Positions 11,979 through 22,676 of a stretch of DNA of 64,000 nt are shown here, piece by piece (the first letter of the stretch is position 1; the number at the start of each line of letters is the position of its first letter). The notes beneath the pieces were generated by a model that saw only the letters and a list, made by a program, of their open reading frames with translations, was not told where the DNA came from and searched no databases. Made by a program: the position numbers and the translations under genes. Origin of the DNA: Phytophthora quininea (lineage: Eukaryota; Oomycota; Peronosporomycetes; Peronosporales; Peronosporaceae); the NCBI GenBank assembly GCA_011947345.1, contig JAAVTG010000023.1:1-64000 (forward strand), given 5' to 3'.

Positions 11979-14900
11979 ATGGCGCTGACCGGAGACGATG
12001 AGGCCGCGTACAACATGCTGGCCATGAAGATGCAGCGCGACGTCAACTGTCTGGCCGACCCTGACCGCAGCATTCGTCGTCGCGCCGCTGACAAGCTGCA
12101 CCGCGCGCTGCAGATCGAGGCGTCTCGCGTGTCAGCTCCTGTGCTCCGCGCTCTGTGCACCACCAACCTGCAGAGTCCGCTGCTGCACTGCGCCGAGTCG
12201 GATGCCGTCGAGAAATGCCGTGAGCGTGCACTGACATCGCTGCTGTTTCTGTGCGAGAACGGGGCGCTAGAACCGTCCGAGGCGACACTGAAGGAGCTGA
12301 CGATACTGGTGGACGCCCGACTGGGCAAACTGCCGTATCCGGAGCCGACCGAGGAGATCCGATTACTAATTCTGCAGCTTTTGCACATATTTTTGAAGCA
12401 GTTTGCAGCGGTGAAGGAGCCACAGACATCGTTGCGAGATGTGATCACCGAGTTGGCCAACGCACTCGGCAAGACGGCGGTGGATCCGTTCCCAGATGCC
12501 AAGAAAATGTCTGCAGAATGCGTCATTTTGATTTCCAAGAGCTGGAAGACCGACGTGGCTATGCAGATCGGCACAATTGTACGGCCGATCGTAGTAAACC
12601 TGGGCCACCAGCACAGTAGAGTGCGCGTGTGTGCGCTGCTAGCCCTAGAAGCTGCGGTTCCATGCGGGTCGGAGGCGTTGCCGGAACTGATGAAGGAGGT
12701 GGTGTTGCCTGCAGCAAATAAGGTGGTGTTTGACCACACGCCGTCTGTGAGGAAGCAATTGGTGAACACGCTGGCGACGTGGCTGACAAACATCGAGCAA
12801 GTCCAGCAGTTTGAAGCGTCCCTCTTCCCGGTTTTCTTGGCTGGTGTTGTGGATGAAGCCCCGGAGGTTCGTGCGCTTTCGCTAAAGAAAATGAACGAAC
12901 TGTCTGTCGTTTGGGAAACTCGGAATGAAGAAGGAGCTATCTCGTCAAGTGATGTGGAGCTCATGGAAGTTGATAGCGAAGTTAACAAGCGCAACCCACC
13001 GCTATTTTTCGAGACTCGACCACCCCCAGTTGCCCGCAAGCTTGCCCGTAGTGTTCAACCCCAAGTGTTACCACTTCTACTGGAAAAGACTAGCGATTGG
13101 ACTGTGCAAGTTCGCGAGCGCTATACGAAGGTGCTCAGTGCGTATTTAATCATGCTGGAAGACAGCATGAGCCCTTCGCTCGACAAGATTTTTGCTGCGT
13201 TGGGCAAAACTTGCCGCGACGACGAGGACTCTGTTGTCGACAGTGTTAAAGCGTGCTTGGGTGTTATTGGGTTCTACGCTGACTCGCGAATGATTTTGGC
13301 GTCATTGCTCCCGATGGTGGCTGGGAGGTTAGCGGGGCAAGACACGGCACAGCATCGCACGAACGGACTGATCTTGTTAGGCATGAGTATTGAAGGCATG
13401 ACGGCGAAAACTATCGCGGATCATTTAGAGGTAAGGCTTTTGTCGATATCGCTTGAAACGCAGTATCTTATCGTTGTTTATGGCTGGATGAACTAGCTTA
13501 TCACGGAGGCACTCTGCGATGCAGGGCTACGAGAATCTGAAGTTACCGATCTCCAAGACCAATTGGCTGGTGTTGTTGCGAGCATTATTAAAACGGCAGG
13601 ACCCATGCTTTCGCAGAAGGATGAAACATGCTTTCGGCTGTTCTGGGTGCTCAGTCACCTTCTTGCGGCGTCTTCTGAATCTTCAATTGCTCACGAAACG
13701 GTACGCCGATCGCGGTTTCTGAACTCCGGCGGTAAATCACTTTTGCGGTGAATGCTATTAGGCGAGCGAAGCACTGGAGGACCTTGCGGCTAAAGTGAAT
13801 CAGCCCCAAAAGGTTTGATATATCGCGTATTGAGGGTTCCTTGAAAGCAAACGTTTAATTGCTAGTTCCTGTGTATTGCTAGGTGCTTTATGCACGCTAC
13901 CTGGGCAAGCTACTGGATACAATGAAGCTTCCAGGTGACGCTGGGTCGAGTTGGCAAAAGAGCAATCCCAGCCGCGTGCTATTCGATTCGCTTTGCAGGC
14001 GTGGTGGAGAGGTACAATGGTGTACCAAGACCGGACATGCCATCAGACTGACCTTTGGTTTCGTAGGCATGCGGGGAAAATCTGGCGAAAATTGTACCCG
14101 TCATTTTGGTGCATTTAGACCCGAACCAGGATGCTGACGTCCGGCTTGCTTTCCTCGCGTTACTGGAGACGATGCTCGGAATGGACACCATCAGCCAGGT
14201 ATGCTGTTCGTTTGGGCAGAAGGTTTGGTGTTACTGATTCCTACTGCAAAACTATTTTGTGTAGCCTTTCAAGCCGTTTAGTGCAGAGCTGCTGCAAAAG
14301 CAATCATCCCCAACATCGTCTGGCGAGGAGGACGTGTCGCCGCAACAATCAGGTGCGTTCTCGTTAGCACCGGAGGCTTAATCCTCGGTTGATTAATGTC
14401 GCCATGATCTTCACGTCATTAGAAAAGTAGCTGTGGCTTGCGCGTACACCCTTCTTCGTCAGGGGATTGCCGAACAAGCCTGCTTGTTTGAGACAGCGCC
14501 TCAGGTATTGTTTATCCTGACTCGATGGTTATCTTTTATGAAACTTACGTGGCATGACACGGTTTGAAGATGCTACCGGTGCTGAAGTCGTCAATGGATG
14601 ACAGTGACGCCAAGACTCGTCAGTTGGTCTGCCTTGCGTTGCAGTATCTGTTTGTGGCTTTGCCTGGCTGTCTGGGAGGTAAATCACGCAGCAATGTCGT
14701 TTTTCCCTGGAATTCGCCTCACATTGAAATCATTTTTGTAACAGAGGAGCCCGTGCATCAGCTTTACGCAGAGATTCTGAAACGTCTGGACGACAGCAAT
14801 GATACAGTGCGTAAAGCTGCGTGCCAAACATTTTCAACTTTCCTTCGGGCAGCACCCAAGGAGCATTTCCAGGGAACCATCATCGACTATACCATGGACT

Positions 14901-15065
14901 GCCTGTTTGTTCATCTGGATGACTCAGAGCCCGACATCCAGGTATGTCCTGAAGTCACCACGCCAACATACTTTATTAGACTGCTCACGTGTACTGCTGA
15001 ATGCCTTGTAGGAAGCGGTCTTGGAGGTTCTCAAGCAAACGGCGCCCATCGATGCCCCCGACTAG
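11979..15065 (+). CDS. DNAAF5/HEATR2-like HEAT-repeat dynein arm assembly factor
   Basis: All-helical HEAT-repeat protein, best matched to DNAAF5 (HEATR2), a cytoplasmic factor for preassembly of axonemal dynein arms. Diagnostic stretches are EPTEEIRLLILQLL, DPFPDAKKMSAECV and LGHQHSRVRVCALLALEA in exon 1. Exon 1 runs 11979-13430. About eight short exons follow, among them 13497-13699, the exon starting VLYARYLGKLLDTMKLPGD (near 13882) and the last, EAVLEVLKQTAPIDAPD, ending in TAG at 15063-15065. The N-terminal helices begin right after the ATG. Presence of this factor fits an organism with motile flagellated zoospores. Another HEAT adaptor family cannot be fully excluded without a profile search. 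Confidence 0.75.
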
Positions 15066-15228
15066 CGAAAAAGCCGAAGAAAACCGGACTCGCCACCAAA
15101 GTCCCCGCTACTGCGACCAGTTGCTGGAGATAGCCACCGCACAGTCGTCGTCATGATTGCCGACAATGAGGAAACCGACCGGCAACAAACGAGCACAATA
15201 GACGCTGTTCCCTAGTGTCCATGAACCC

Positions 15229-15758
15229 TCAGACCGTCTCCAGCTCCTGCTCGTCCAGGGTCTTAAAGTACTCCACCAACTCCTCGATCCGCTTCTTTTC
15301 CTACTCGTCCTGCTCGCGCTGTCGCTCGAGATTGCGCTGCTTCCTCTTGCGGGATTTGGTCTTGGCCGCCTTGAATGTGAACGCTGGCGGCGTGTCTTGG
15401 CTGGGTTTGCTCTGCTTCTGGCGCTTGGTTGCGCCACGTCCGTCGGCGTTAGCCTTCGCCTTGCTCTTCCGTCCGGTCTTGAGCCTCGAGACCTCGTTCA
15501 CAGTGTTCTCCTGCAGTCGGTAGTCAGTGTACGATTTCCATACTCCTTCTTGCAAGAAGATTGTACCTTGTCGCTGCTGGCAAAAGCTGCCGCCATGCAA
15601 CAATCGGTTAAAGAAAGGAAAGGATGTAGAAAGCAGCACGAGAGCTCACCGTCCTCGTCTGAGTCGTCGAGCTGGCAGGTCTGCTTCACGGGGTCTTGCG
15701 TCGAGTCTGCATTCTTGTCTTGGATGCGGAACGGAATGAAGGTCAACTTCAACGCCGT
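15229..15758 (-). CDS. Unrecognised small basic protein, 5' end not found, internal TAG
   Basis: I do not recognise this gene. On the minus strand an exon appears to begin after a good splice acceptor at about 15759 (TALKLTFIPFRIQDKN). It is followed by an acidic stretch, an intron and a Lys/Arg-rich exon (KTKSRKRKQRNLERQREQDE). That exon meets TAG at 15301-15303, yet the same frame continues as EKKRIEELVEYFKTLDEQE to a TGA at 15229-15231. The continuation looks coding, so the TAG may be a sequencing error, a recent nonsense change or a true end. No ATG exists in frame upstream before the divergent PRA1 gene starts, so the first exon is missing or unusual. Confidence 0.45.
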
Positions 15759-15905
15759 CTGGTGAAAGATAAGAAAAAATATAATTGTTGGTGTTAAGTT
15801 TAGACAGCCGATATTTTTAGCCAATCCGTTGTCGACAAGTCGTAGTCGCTTCTTTTATCTCCCACACGCAAAAAGCGACTCGGACGAGCACAGACACAAG
15901 TGAAC

Positions 15906-16813
15906 ATGAGCGCTATCAAGGTCGCCGCCGACGAGCCCCAGGGCACCATCACCATGGAGGTGCCGCAGCACGCGCTGCAGAAGGTCCGGAACCAGCTCAT
16001 GAAGGCCGTGGACGTCCGCAACGTGCGCGGCATCTCGCAATTCTTCGGCCTAGGTACGACAGCACTGACAACGAGGCTACACGAATAGTCCCCCTCTCCA
16101 TCTCGTCGCTAACTCAGGTCTCTGTATATGACGATATTTACAGGCGAAGAGAAACCCTTCAACGTGCCTGGACGGGAGGTGCTGGCCACTCGCTGCCGCA
16201 AGAACGCGTTGTTCTTCAGCGCCAACTACGCTATCTCCGCCGCGCTGGTGGGCGTCGTCACCATGTACGTTCAGCCGTGCTGGAGTTGCTGTGATGGAGA
16301 TGGCTAATCGCTGTTGTGTATCGCTATGCGGTAGCCTGCTGAACCCGTTCTTCCTCTTCGTACTGATCTGCCTGGGTGGCTTCTGGCTGTACATGTCCAG
16401 CGCCACGGCCAACGAGTCGCCTGAGAATCCGACCAAGATCATGGGGCGGACGGTCACGCCGGACCAGCGGAAGCTCGGTATGCTCGGTGGTATGTCAAGT
16501 GCTATGCTGTAAAACTTTTTTTTCGTGCCAAGGTGTGCTCACATGGGAGGTTTTGCTTTTGTGTCGGTTACAGTTAGCGCAACGGTGATTGTCGTTTTCG
16601 GAGGCTCGATCCTCTTTACGATCTGCTCGGCTAGGTGAGTTGATGTTGTCTGTGTGGTGCGGGGAATAATTTGGCTGACCAGGGTGTTTTTCCATCTATA
16701 GCGGCGCTCTTGCCATTTCGCACGCCATCCTTCGTGACTGCCCTTCCATCCGCGAGGAAGACGAGCTTGGCTTCCTGTCGCCCGAAGCGGACCAGATCGC
16801 GGAGACTGTGTAA
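15906..16813 (+). CDS. PRA1 family (prenylated Rab acceptor) membrane protein
   Basis: Small tetra-spanning ER/Golgi membrane protein of the PRA1/Yip3 family, which binds prenylated Rab GTPases. Five exons are inferred: 15906-16053, 16144-16264, 16335-16489, 16574-16634 and 16702-16813. The family pattern is visible: PGREVLATRCRKNALFFSAN ahead of the first helix pair, a hydrophobic pair around LLNPFFLFVLICLGGFWLY, the short loop with GRTVTPDQRK, a second hydrophobic pair, and the closing HAILRDCPS. The start codon lies in tgaacATGAGC. All donors are GTACG, GTATG or GTGAG. It is divergent from the small basic protein gene on the left. Confidence 0.88.
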
Positions 16814-17013
16814 TCGTGGCAAAGCACACCAGGCGAGCCACACAAATAAGATACCCTGCAAAGAATGCAATAAGCGAAGAGGCAGCGTTGCTCGCGCAAC
16901 GATACAACTTCGCAATCCAACAAACAATTCCTTACTGAAAAGCGATTTTGCTCGCCACGTTACATTAATTTGATACTAGGGTATTGGCGACAGAAAGCCT
17001 CGCAGGAAACTAA

Positions 17014-17286
17014 ATGAAGCACACCACCGCCTTCATTTCATTGCTTATTTTGTCGGTAGCGCTGGCAGTAAATGTAAAATCGACCAGAGGATGGAGCAAT
17101 CGGTTAGAAAAAGAGAATTTCACCCGCACGAGAAAGATGAGTGGCAACTTTCATTGTCTGGTGTTCCAGGTTTCCCGGTCTGATAAATGTTCAATTTACC
17201 ATAACAGACATCTAGAACCATGTCATCTCTGCTTGATCACGATTGCTGCAATGCATTCTGCACTTAGTTTTATTAGCTGGGGTTGA
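17014..17286 (+). CDS. Small ORF with predicted signal peptide, unrecognised
   Basis: A 90-codon ORF starts at a real ATG and opens with a textbook secretion signal (MKHTTAFISLLILSVALA), then a basic, Asn/Arg-rich stretch (TRGWSNRLEKENFTRTRKM) and a Cys-containing C-terminal half. It sits alone in a gene-poor interval. I see no RxLR-EER pair, LFLAK motif or other known effector signature. It could be a small secreted protein, the first exon of something longer, or a chance ORF; the C-terminal half is hydrophobic and does not look conserved. Confidence 0.3.
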   Translation: MKHTTAFISLLILSVALAVNVKSTRGWSNRLEKENFTRTRKMSGNFHCLVFQVSRSDKCSIYHNRHLEPCHLCLITIAAMHSALSFISWG

Positions 17287-17931
17287 TGGAGAAGCATCGA
17301 CGCTTGACCTTTCAAGACGCAAAATCTCATGAGAACCTCCGCTCCTCTTTTGCTCTGTATGATAAACCAAGTTTCTGTTAGATCTCTTCAGCACACGCAC
17401 ACCGACGCTGTTCATGATTTTTGCAAAGGAAATCACAATGACTGTCAATCAGGACTCCCATTTGGACACAGAGATAAATTAGTTCTCGTGATGTGGGTGA
17501 CGGTGGGGAAGGCGACGACGCAGTGCTGTCAAGAGCTACAGTAGTAACTTTGAGCAGGAATCCGCTTTTCTTGGTGAATGCTTCGGCTTTGAGCAAATAC
17601 AACTGGAGCAAACAGCAGCGCGTGCATGCCAACATTTTGACGACAGCCGAAGCCTGTCCGCTTGCAGAGCGTCATGAAATATTTCGAGGCTTGAGCAGGT
17701 AGCAGTGCTAACGAAGCAGAAAGCTTCAACTTGAAGCTGCCTTCGGCTGTTTCAAAATTGTTAAGCAGCTCCGGCACAGCAATCGAACAAGATTCGTCCA
17801 CGTGCTGCAGCTCGTTTCAATCAAGCTGTTTGGCCATCTGAGCACTGCTTTCAGATACGCAGCAGAGGCTGCTGCTGATCCAAGGCCGATACATGCTTCC
17901 TGTGCTCGTGCCCCTGCGAGCTTTCCTCCAC

Positions 17932-17958
17932 AAGCGGAGGTTTCCGCAAGTTTCTTGC
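17932..17958 (+). repeat. Fragment matching the terminal inverted repeat of the 55-kb MULE
   Basis: By eye, 24 of 27 bases from AAGCGGAGG through AAGTTTCTTGC match the end of the Mutator-like element at 55210-55874. No partner end or target duplication is evident nearby, so it may be a decayed or solo end. Confidence 0.4.
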
Positions 17959-19183
17959 CACGTTCCGCCGCTGCAGTCACGCCATCCAAGCCCGATTTCG
18001 CGTTCGGCAGAGACTCGTCAATGCGCTAAGGGCCTCCGCCGTCGCTGATACGTTCCGCCGCGCGAACCGTGTCTGCCCGTCTTGTCAATCGACTTGACGC
18101 GGGGAGGGCCATAGCGCTGCCGCTTCAACTCGCTGTCGCGCCGAAGGTGACGCGGGATAAGATCCCCATCGACTAGGCGTGTCTGGCTGTGACGGCGGCA
18201 CCCTGCAGCGGTGGAACGCAGTCGCGGGGCCCTATCAGCGACGGCATCCGGCGTGAGTGTGTTTGTTCCGGCGTGACTGGGCCCGGAGCGTCACCATTTT
18301 TCCGCTGGTGGGGGAGATGGGACAGTGGGCCGATCTGCTGACTCTCTGAAGCGTGGGGCCCAATCGGCGTCGAGAAGTCGGGTGACAGTAGTCGCACTGA
18401 GGCGATCCGTGGTAATCACGCCGTTTCATTGGCCCACCAAGCAGCACGGCGCACAGAAACCACTCTTTACGCGCAGACGGGACGGCCCGCCGTCGTTCGC
18501 GCGCGTCACGCGTGGCCGGTTGCACGGCAAGTCGCGGGGTCCAATCAGCGCGGCAGTCGCGCCTTACTCGGCATGACAACCGCACACGGATGCTCGGCAC
18601 TTGAATTTGCGCCGTGCGAGCGCTCCGTATGAACGCGCCGACCTGGTGCGCGGCTTCCCGCGCAGCAGCGCTGCAGGGCACGGGTGGCTTGCAGGCCGCC
18701 GCGTGCTGCGGCAGCCCAGTCACGGGTGAAAGGATACTTTGGCCGCTGTAACGGCCAGCTCGGTGACTTGTGGGTTCCGAGCCGATCCAGGTCTCGTGCG
18801 CGGGAGCAAACACTGCCGCCTTGTTGTGGCTGGTGGGCCGCGCCTTACAAACGCTGGGGCCATCGCGCGGGCGTGACGATCCTAGGGCGTTCCCGGGACA
18901 GCACGCCGCGTCCCTCGGATCGCTCGCTCGTCGCAGGCAGCGCGCCACGGCAGCTTATACGGACCGGGCTCGCTGCCAAACTTGCCGCTCTTTAGCCCAA
19001 CTTTCAATCCGACGCGTCGCATCTCCGCGCCCTTTTCTGTATAGAAAATTCTTGCGGGCTTTTGCGCAACAACCGGCATGCCTTGCCAGCCCGATGGGAG
19101 TTCATTTCGGATTTCGCCTCGTCCGCGGCAAGCGCCACCTCAAGCCCCTCAAGTCTTCCTTCCCCGTAATTACCTGACCAAGC

Positions 19184-19781
19184 ATGTGGGTGTTCGGCTA
19201 CGGATCGATCGTCTGGAAGACCGAGTTCCCCGCGGAGGACACGATGTTCGGCTTCGTCGAGGGCTGGCACCGCCGCTTCTGGCAGGGCAGCCCCGACCAC
19301 CGCGGCTCGCCCGACGCCAAGGGCCGCGTCGTGACGCTCATCAGCAAGGAGCAGATGACCAAGTTCGATGACGAGTACGCGCACCTGGCGGACGACGACA
19401 TCACGTGGGGCCGCCTCTACAAGGTGCCCGACGAGGAGGTCGAGCACGCTCACCAAGCTTGACAACCGCGAGCAGGCCGGCTACGACCGCCAGCTCGTGG
19501 ACGTGCACTGCACGGACGGCGTGACGCGCAAGGCGCTGGTGTACATCGCGACGCCCGCCAACGACGACTTCCTGGGCCCGTCCCCGTGGACGAGATGGCC
19601 AAGGAGATCGCCACGCGCAGCGGCTTCAGCGGCCCCAACTTCGAGTACCTCTTCCGGCTATGCGACTGCATGCGCGCGCTGCAGGTGCGCGACCCACCTC
19701 ATCGCGCTCGAGAAGGCCACCCGCAAGTATACGTCCGTGTCGAGCTGGAGCTCCGCCGCCACGGGCTGTGGTGTCCAGTAA
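19184..19781 (+). CDS. ChaC-type gamma-glutamylcyclotransferase
   Basis: Cytosolic enzyme that degrades glutathione to 5-oxoproline and Cys-Gly. The N-terminus [15 protein letters not shown] is the ChaC nucleotide-like fold signature (FGYGS), followed by the family strand [20 protein letters not shown]. The catalytic Glu lies in [11 protein letters not shown], and the C-terminal helix [18 protein letters not shown] is present. About 200 residues fits the family. The frame is broken at about 19455, 19582-19585 and 19693. All three junctions rejoin conserved ChaC sequence if bases are restored, so I call one intact gene. Confidence 0.87.
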
Positions 19782-19934
19782 ATTAGAACCCCAAGAGCGT
19801 CTACAGCGCTACGAGTCGCAGCATCTTGCTGCGTCTGTAACTTATTCCCCCATAGAAAGTGAATACAAGTCGCCATTACAAGTCATTGGCAAGTCTTCTC
19901 GGTGGCCAAACAAAGTCTTGAGGTTAAGAAACGT

Positions 19935-20629
19935 ATGGCTATTTCAGAGATCAAGTTGGCCATGACGAGCGCTATGAAGCAGCAGAGTGCAAGGCTGACG
20001 GACGCGGAGGAAAAACTCTTCCAGTGCGTTCGAGGACGTGTGCGAACATACTTTCAGGAGTTCGAAGAGCTCGAGGGCTTTGCCCTGCTAGGTGACAACG
20101 TGCAGCGACTGCTGAGCAAGGTCGAGTTCGAGCTGCGTGGCGTGTTCCTCCACCAGCATGACGCCGCGATCCAAGCCGAGCGAGTGCATGCGCAATTGAA
20201 TGAGTGTCTACGCCAGCAAGCGATCTGCGACCAGGTCATTGCGGCTGCAAGGCAGCTGACGAGGAACGCTCCAGTGGCGCTGGAAAGGCGAACGCAAGAG
20301 CTAAAGGCGTTTTACGCCGCTGAGCAAAAGCTGCAGGAGAAGCAGTGGGCTGTGCAAGCGGATGTGCGACTGCATAACCATGTGCAAGCGCTCTCGGACA
20401 AATATTGCCGACAGCTCGAGATGTTAGAATTGGAAAACTCGCAGCGCGTCTCCTCCGTCAAAGAGGAGCTCGAGCTGAAGAAGAACGCAGAGATCGACTT
20501 TTGCGCGTTCAAATGCGGCTACAGCTTGCTGGTCAACTAGATCGGGAGACGTACGACTTGCTTGGTGCCGACAAGCGCCGATCTCGCGAACGGATTCTTT
20601 TGCGTAATAGTAAGCACAAAGCCCAATGA
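19935..20629 (+). CDS. Coiled-coil protein, function unknown
   Basis: I do not recognise a family. The protein, about 230 residues starting MAISEIKLAMTSAMKQQ, is helical and rich in Glu, Gln, Lys and Leu (for example RRTQELKAFYAAEQKLQEKQ), so it is probably a coiled coil. The frame first reaches a stop at 20540. Restoring one T in the TTTT at 20499-20502 lets it continue as RVQMRLQLAGQLDRETYDLL to a TGA at 20627-20629, which reads as a natural continuation. The upstream frame is open to a GTG at 19902, but the ATG at 19935 is the first. It is convergent with the FAIM-like gene 50 bp away. Confidence 0.55.
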
Positions 20630-20679
20630 TAAGAGCCTGGCATTGATTTCGCGGACCATACAAACGTGGCTTTAGACAA

Positions 20680-22459
20680 CTACCGGCCTACGCCAGCGAA
20701 CGCGTCAATGTTAATGGACTTGCGCTGCTGGTTTTGCTGCCCATTTTGGCTGAGGTTTGCAGGGTTCATCAACTGCGAAATACTGTAATTCACGTTGCCC
20801 ATGCCAATCGGCGCACCAGGTTGCTGGCCAGTGAAAGAGGCTCTCATGCCTTGTTGTTGCTGCTGCTGTTGAATTGGGAAGCCACCCGCACCCATTTGCA
20901 TGCTTGATGCCATCGGCTGCTGATATCCATGACCCTGACTCATGTTTCCTGCTGTCATTTGCCGCGTGGGCTGCTGCGAATAATTGTTGGGAGTGTTTGC
21001 AGCAAACGGGTCCAAGTTGATGTTCCCAGTAGGCTTCAGCACCGGCGCAGCCACCGAAGCGAACGGGTCAACATAACTTGCTGGCTGAGGAATGGTTGCC
21101 GCTGAAGGAGCTTGCTGTTGCTGTTGCTGATGGGGTGCACTCGTGGTGTTCGCGGCATCTCCAGCCGTCGATATCTTTGCCTGGCAAATCAAACGATCAA
21201 CATCATCAGAAATCACTTCCACACATCCACCCAGCTGCGCTTGAACACTTACACCAGCCAGAGGATCGAAGATCAACGATTGCGCCGACACGCTGACGCT
21301 GGGACCAAAATCATCGATCAAGTTGATTTCAGGCTGCTTCTTGGGCTTGGGCGCAGCTGGCGGTTGAGACCTCGCAGCTGCTGGCTTGGGGGCAAATGGA
21401 GCGCTCTGCTCCTGCACCGAAGATCGCTGCCCAGCATACTGCTGGGCTGCTCCGAAACCTTGCTGTCCGGCGTCGTGGGGTTGTCCTGAAAAGCTTCGTG
21501 CTCGGCCATTTTGCTGGCCCGACGAAGTACGAGGACGCGCATTTTGATGGCCAAAGCTTTGGGTACGATCTGCTGCTGCTGGCGGAGATCCACCTGTGTA
21601 AGACTCGAGAGCCCCCGAACGAATCCCGAGAGCTGCCAGTGAATGACCCACGATAAGGCTGCGGCTCGGGCTGCGACTGCGGTGTGGCACCTCCAGGACC
21701 CCATCGGTGTGTTCCAAAAGCACCTGCACAAAAAGAAAGAAATGTCAACCCATGTTTCAGCAACACACACACACAGCAACATTATCATCAAATATGCACG
21801 TACTGCCGGGGTTTGCATTGGGCTGGGAATACGTCGCCGTCGTGATGGCATGTTTCTTGCGGCGGTAGACATCCCAGCGACGGAACGGAATCCTGTCAAT
21901 CACAAAGTCTGCACCACATGTCATTTGTCAGTCACTACGGGTCCAAAACTCATAACGTCATGGCCAACACGATTCGTACCGTACTTCGGGACGTCGCCCG
22001 ACTCGAGTTCATTGATCCGCACTTCCATGACCACGTTCAGCCCCTCCAAGACCATCGAGAAACTCCAGTCCCCCATCACTGCCTGCAAGATTGCTGTTCA
22101 ATATCATAATTCTTGCGGTAAAAGCATTTCCTTCATCGTCACTCTACCGTCGCCGAGAAGTGCATCTGTCGACCATCGTACTGCACCACCTGCACAAGTC
22201 CACGACAATCAGAACGGATCCCCCACTTCAACCACCGCTTACAGTCGTCGCACTTTCTTGTAGCTCATGACCGAGTGCACCAGCACCACCTCGTGCTCGC
22301 GGTCCGACTCGCCCAGCGTGAAGCGCCAGGTCACGCGCTTCTTGAGGCCGCCACCATCTCGCCGATGTGCGACTCCTCGCGCAGCACGCGCTTGGGCGGC
22401 CCGCGCTCCAGCGGGTCCGGCTGCGGGTTGTAGATGCGAGCGGCGTTGCTCGTGTACAT
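20680..22459 (-). CDS. FAIM1-like domain protein with long QN-rich, DPF-containing tail
   Basis: The start at 22459 sits in a strong context (GCCGCCATG). The N-terminal third resembles a FAIM1 beta-barrel: RVTWRFTLGESDREHEVV and HSVMSYKKV, then after introns YDGRQMHFSATVE, MGDWSFSMVLEGLNVVMEVR and FVIDRIPFRRWDVYRRKK. Introns lie at about 22.16-22.25, 22.09-22.15, 21.91-21.97 and 21.73-21.80 kb. The C-terminal 250-300 residues are disordered and rich in Gln, Asn, Pro and Ala, with DPF/DPL-type motifs (INLIDDFGPS, FDPLAG, YVDPFASV, LDPFAAN). Such motifs are typical of clathrin-adaptor accessory proteins. Frameshifts occur at about 22350 and 21615. The FAIM assignment rests on pattern, not a profile search; an endocytic adaptor role is inference. 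Confidence 0.6.
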
Positions 22460-22676
22460 GGCGGCGAGCTCTGCGTACTGACGTTCTTTCTCTCTCTCTC
22501 TGGCTGCAGGTGTGGGTTCTGGTCGGGTGCTTCTAATCCCATACAATTGGGTAAAAAGGATGTGGAATCTGCGACGTGTGACGAACATGACGTTTGCTTT
22601 ACTTCCCGGCACAAGTTATTGTAGTTGTCTCGCCGACTGGTGCTTCATTCACACGTTGCTTCTACGACGCTCCCAG

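Larger units (their letters stand above)
16814..19183. other. Gene-poor 2.4-kb interval
   Basis: Between the PRA1 and ChaC genes there is little coding signal. It holds one small ORF with a signal peptide (17014-17286) and a 27-bp match to the end of the Mutator-like element at 55 kb (17932-17958). The GC-rich segment at about 18.2-18.6 kb repeats a CCAAT-like motif (for example GGTCCAATCAGCG at 18538 and GGCCCAATCGGCG at 18356). The right end presumably carries the ChaC promoter. Confidence 0.5.

Noticed and set aside
15301..15303. Stop-codon recoding (TAG read as an amino acid)
   Set aside because: DNAAF5, V-ATPase c'' and the RRM gene in this window end normally at TAG, so a general recoding is not supported; an error or nonsense change is simpler.
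17014..17286. RxLR effector
   Set aside because: No RxLR or EER motif at the expected distance from the signal peptide; only a generic secreted candidate.
18215..18550. Functional promoter array from repeated CCAAT-like motifs
   Set aside because: Copies are imperfect, GC-rich background makes them likely, and no gene starts nearby on either strand.
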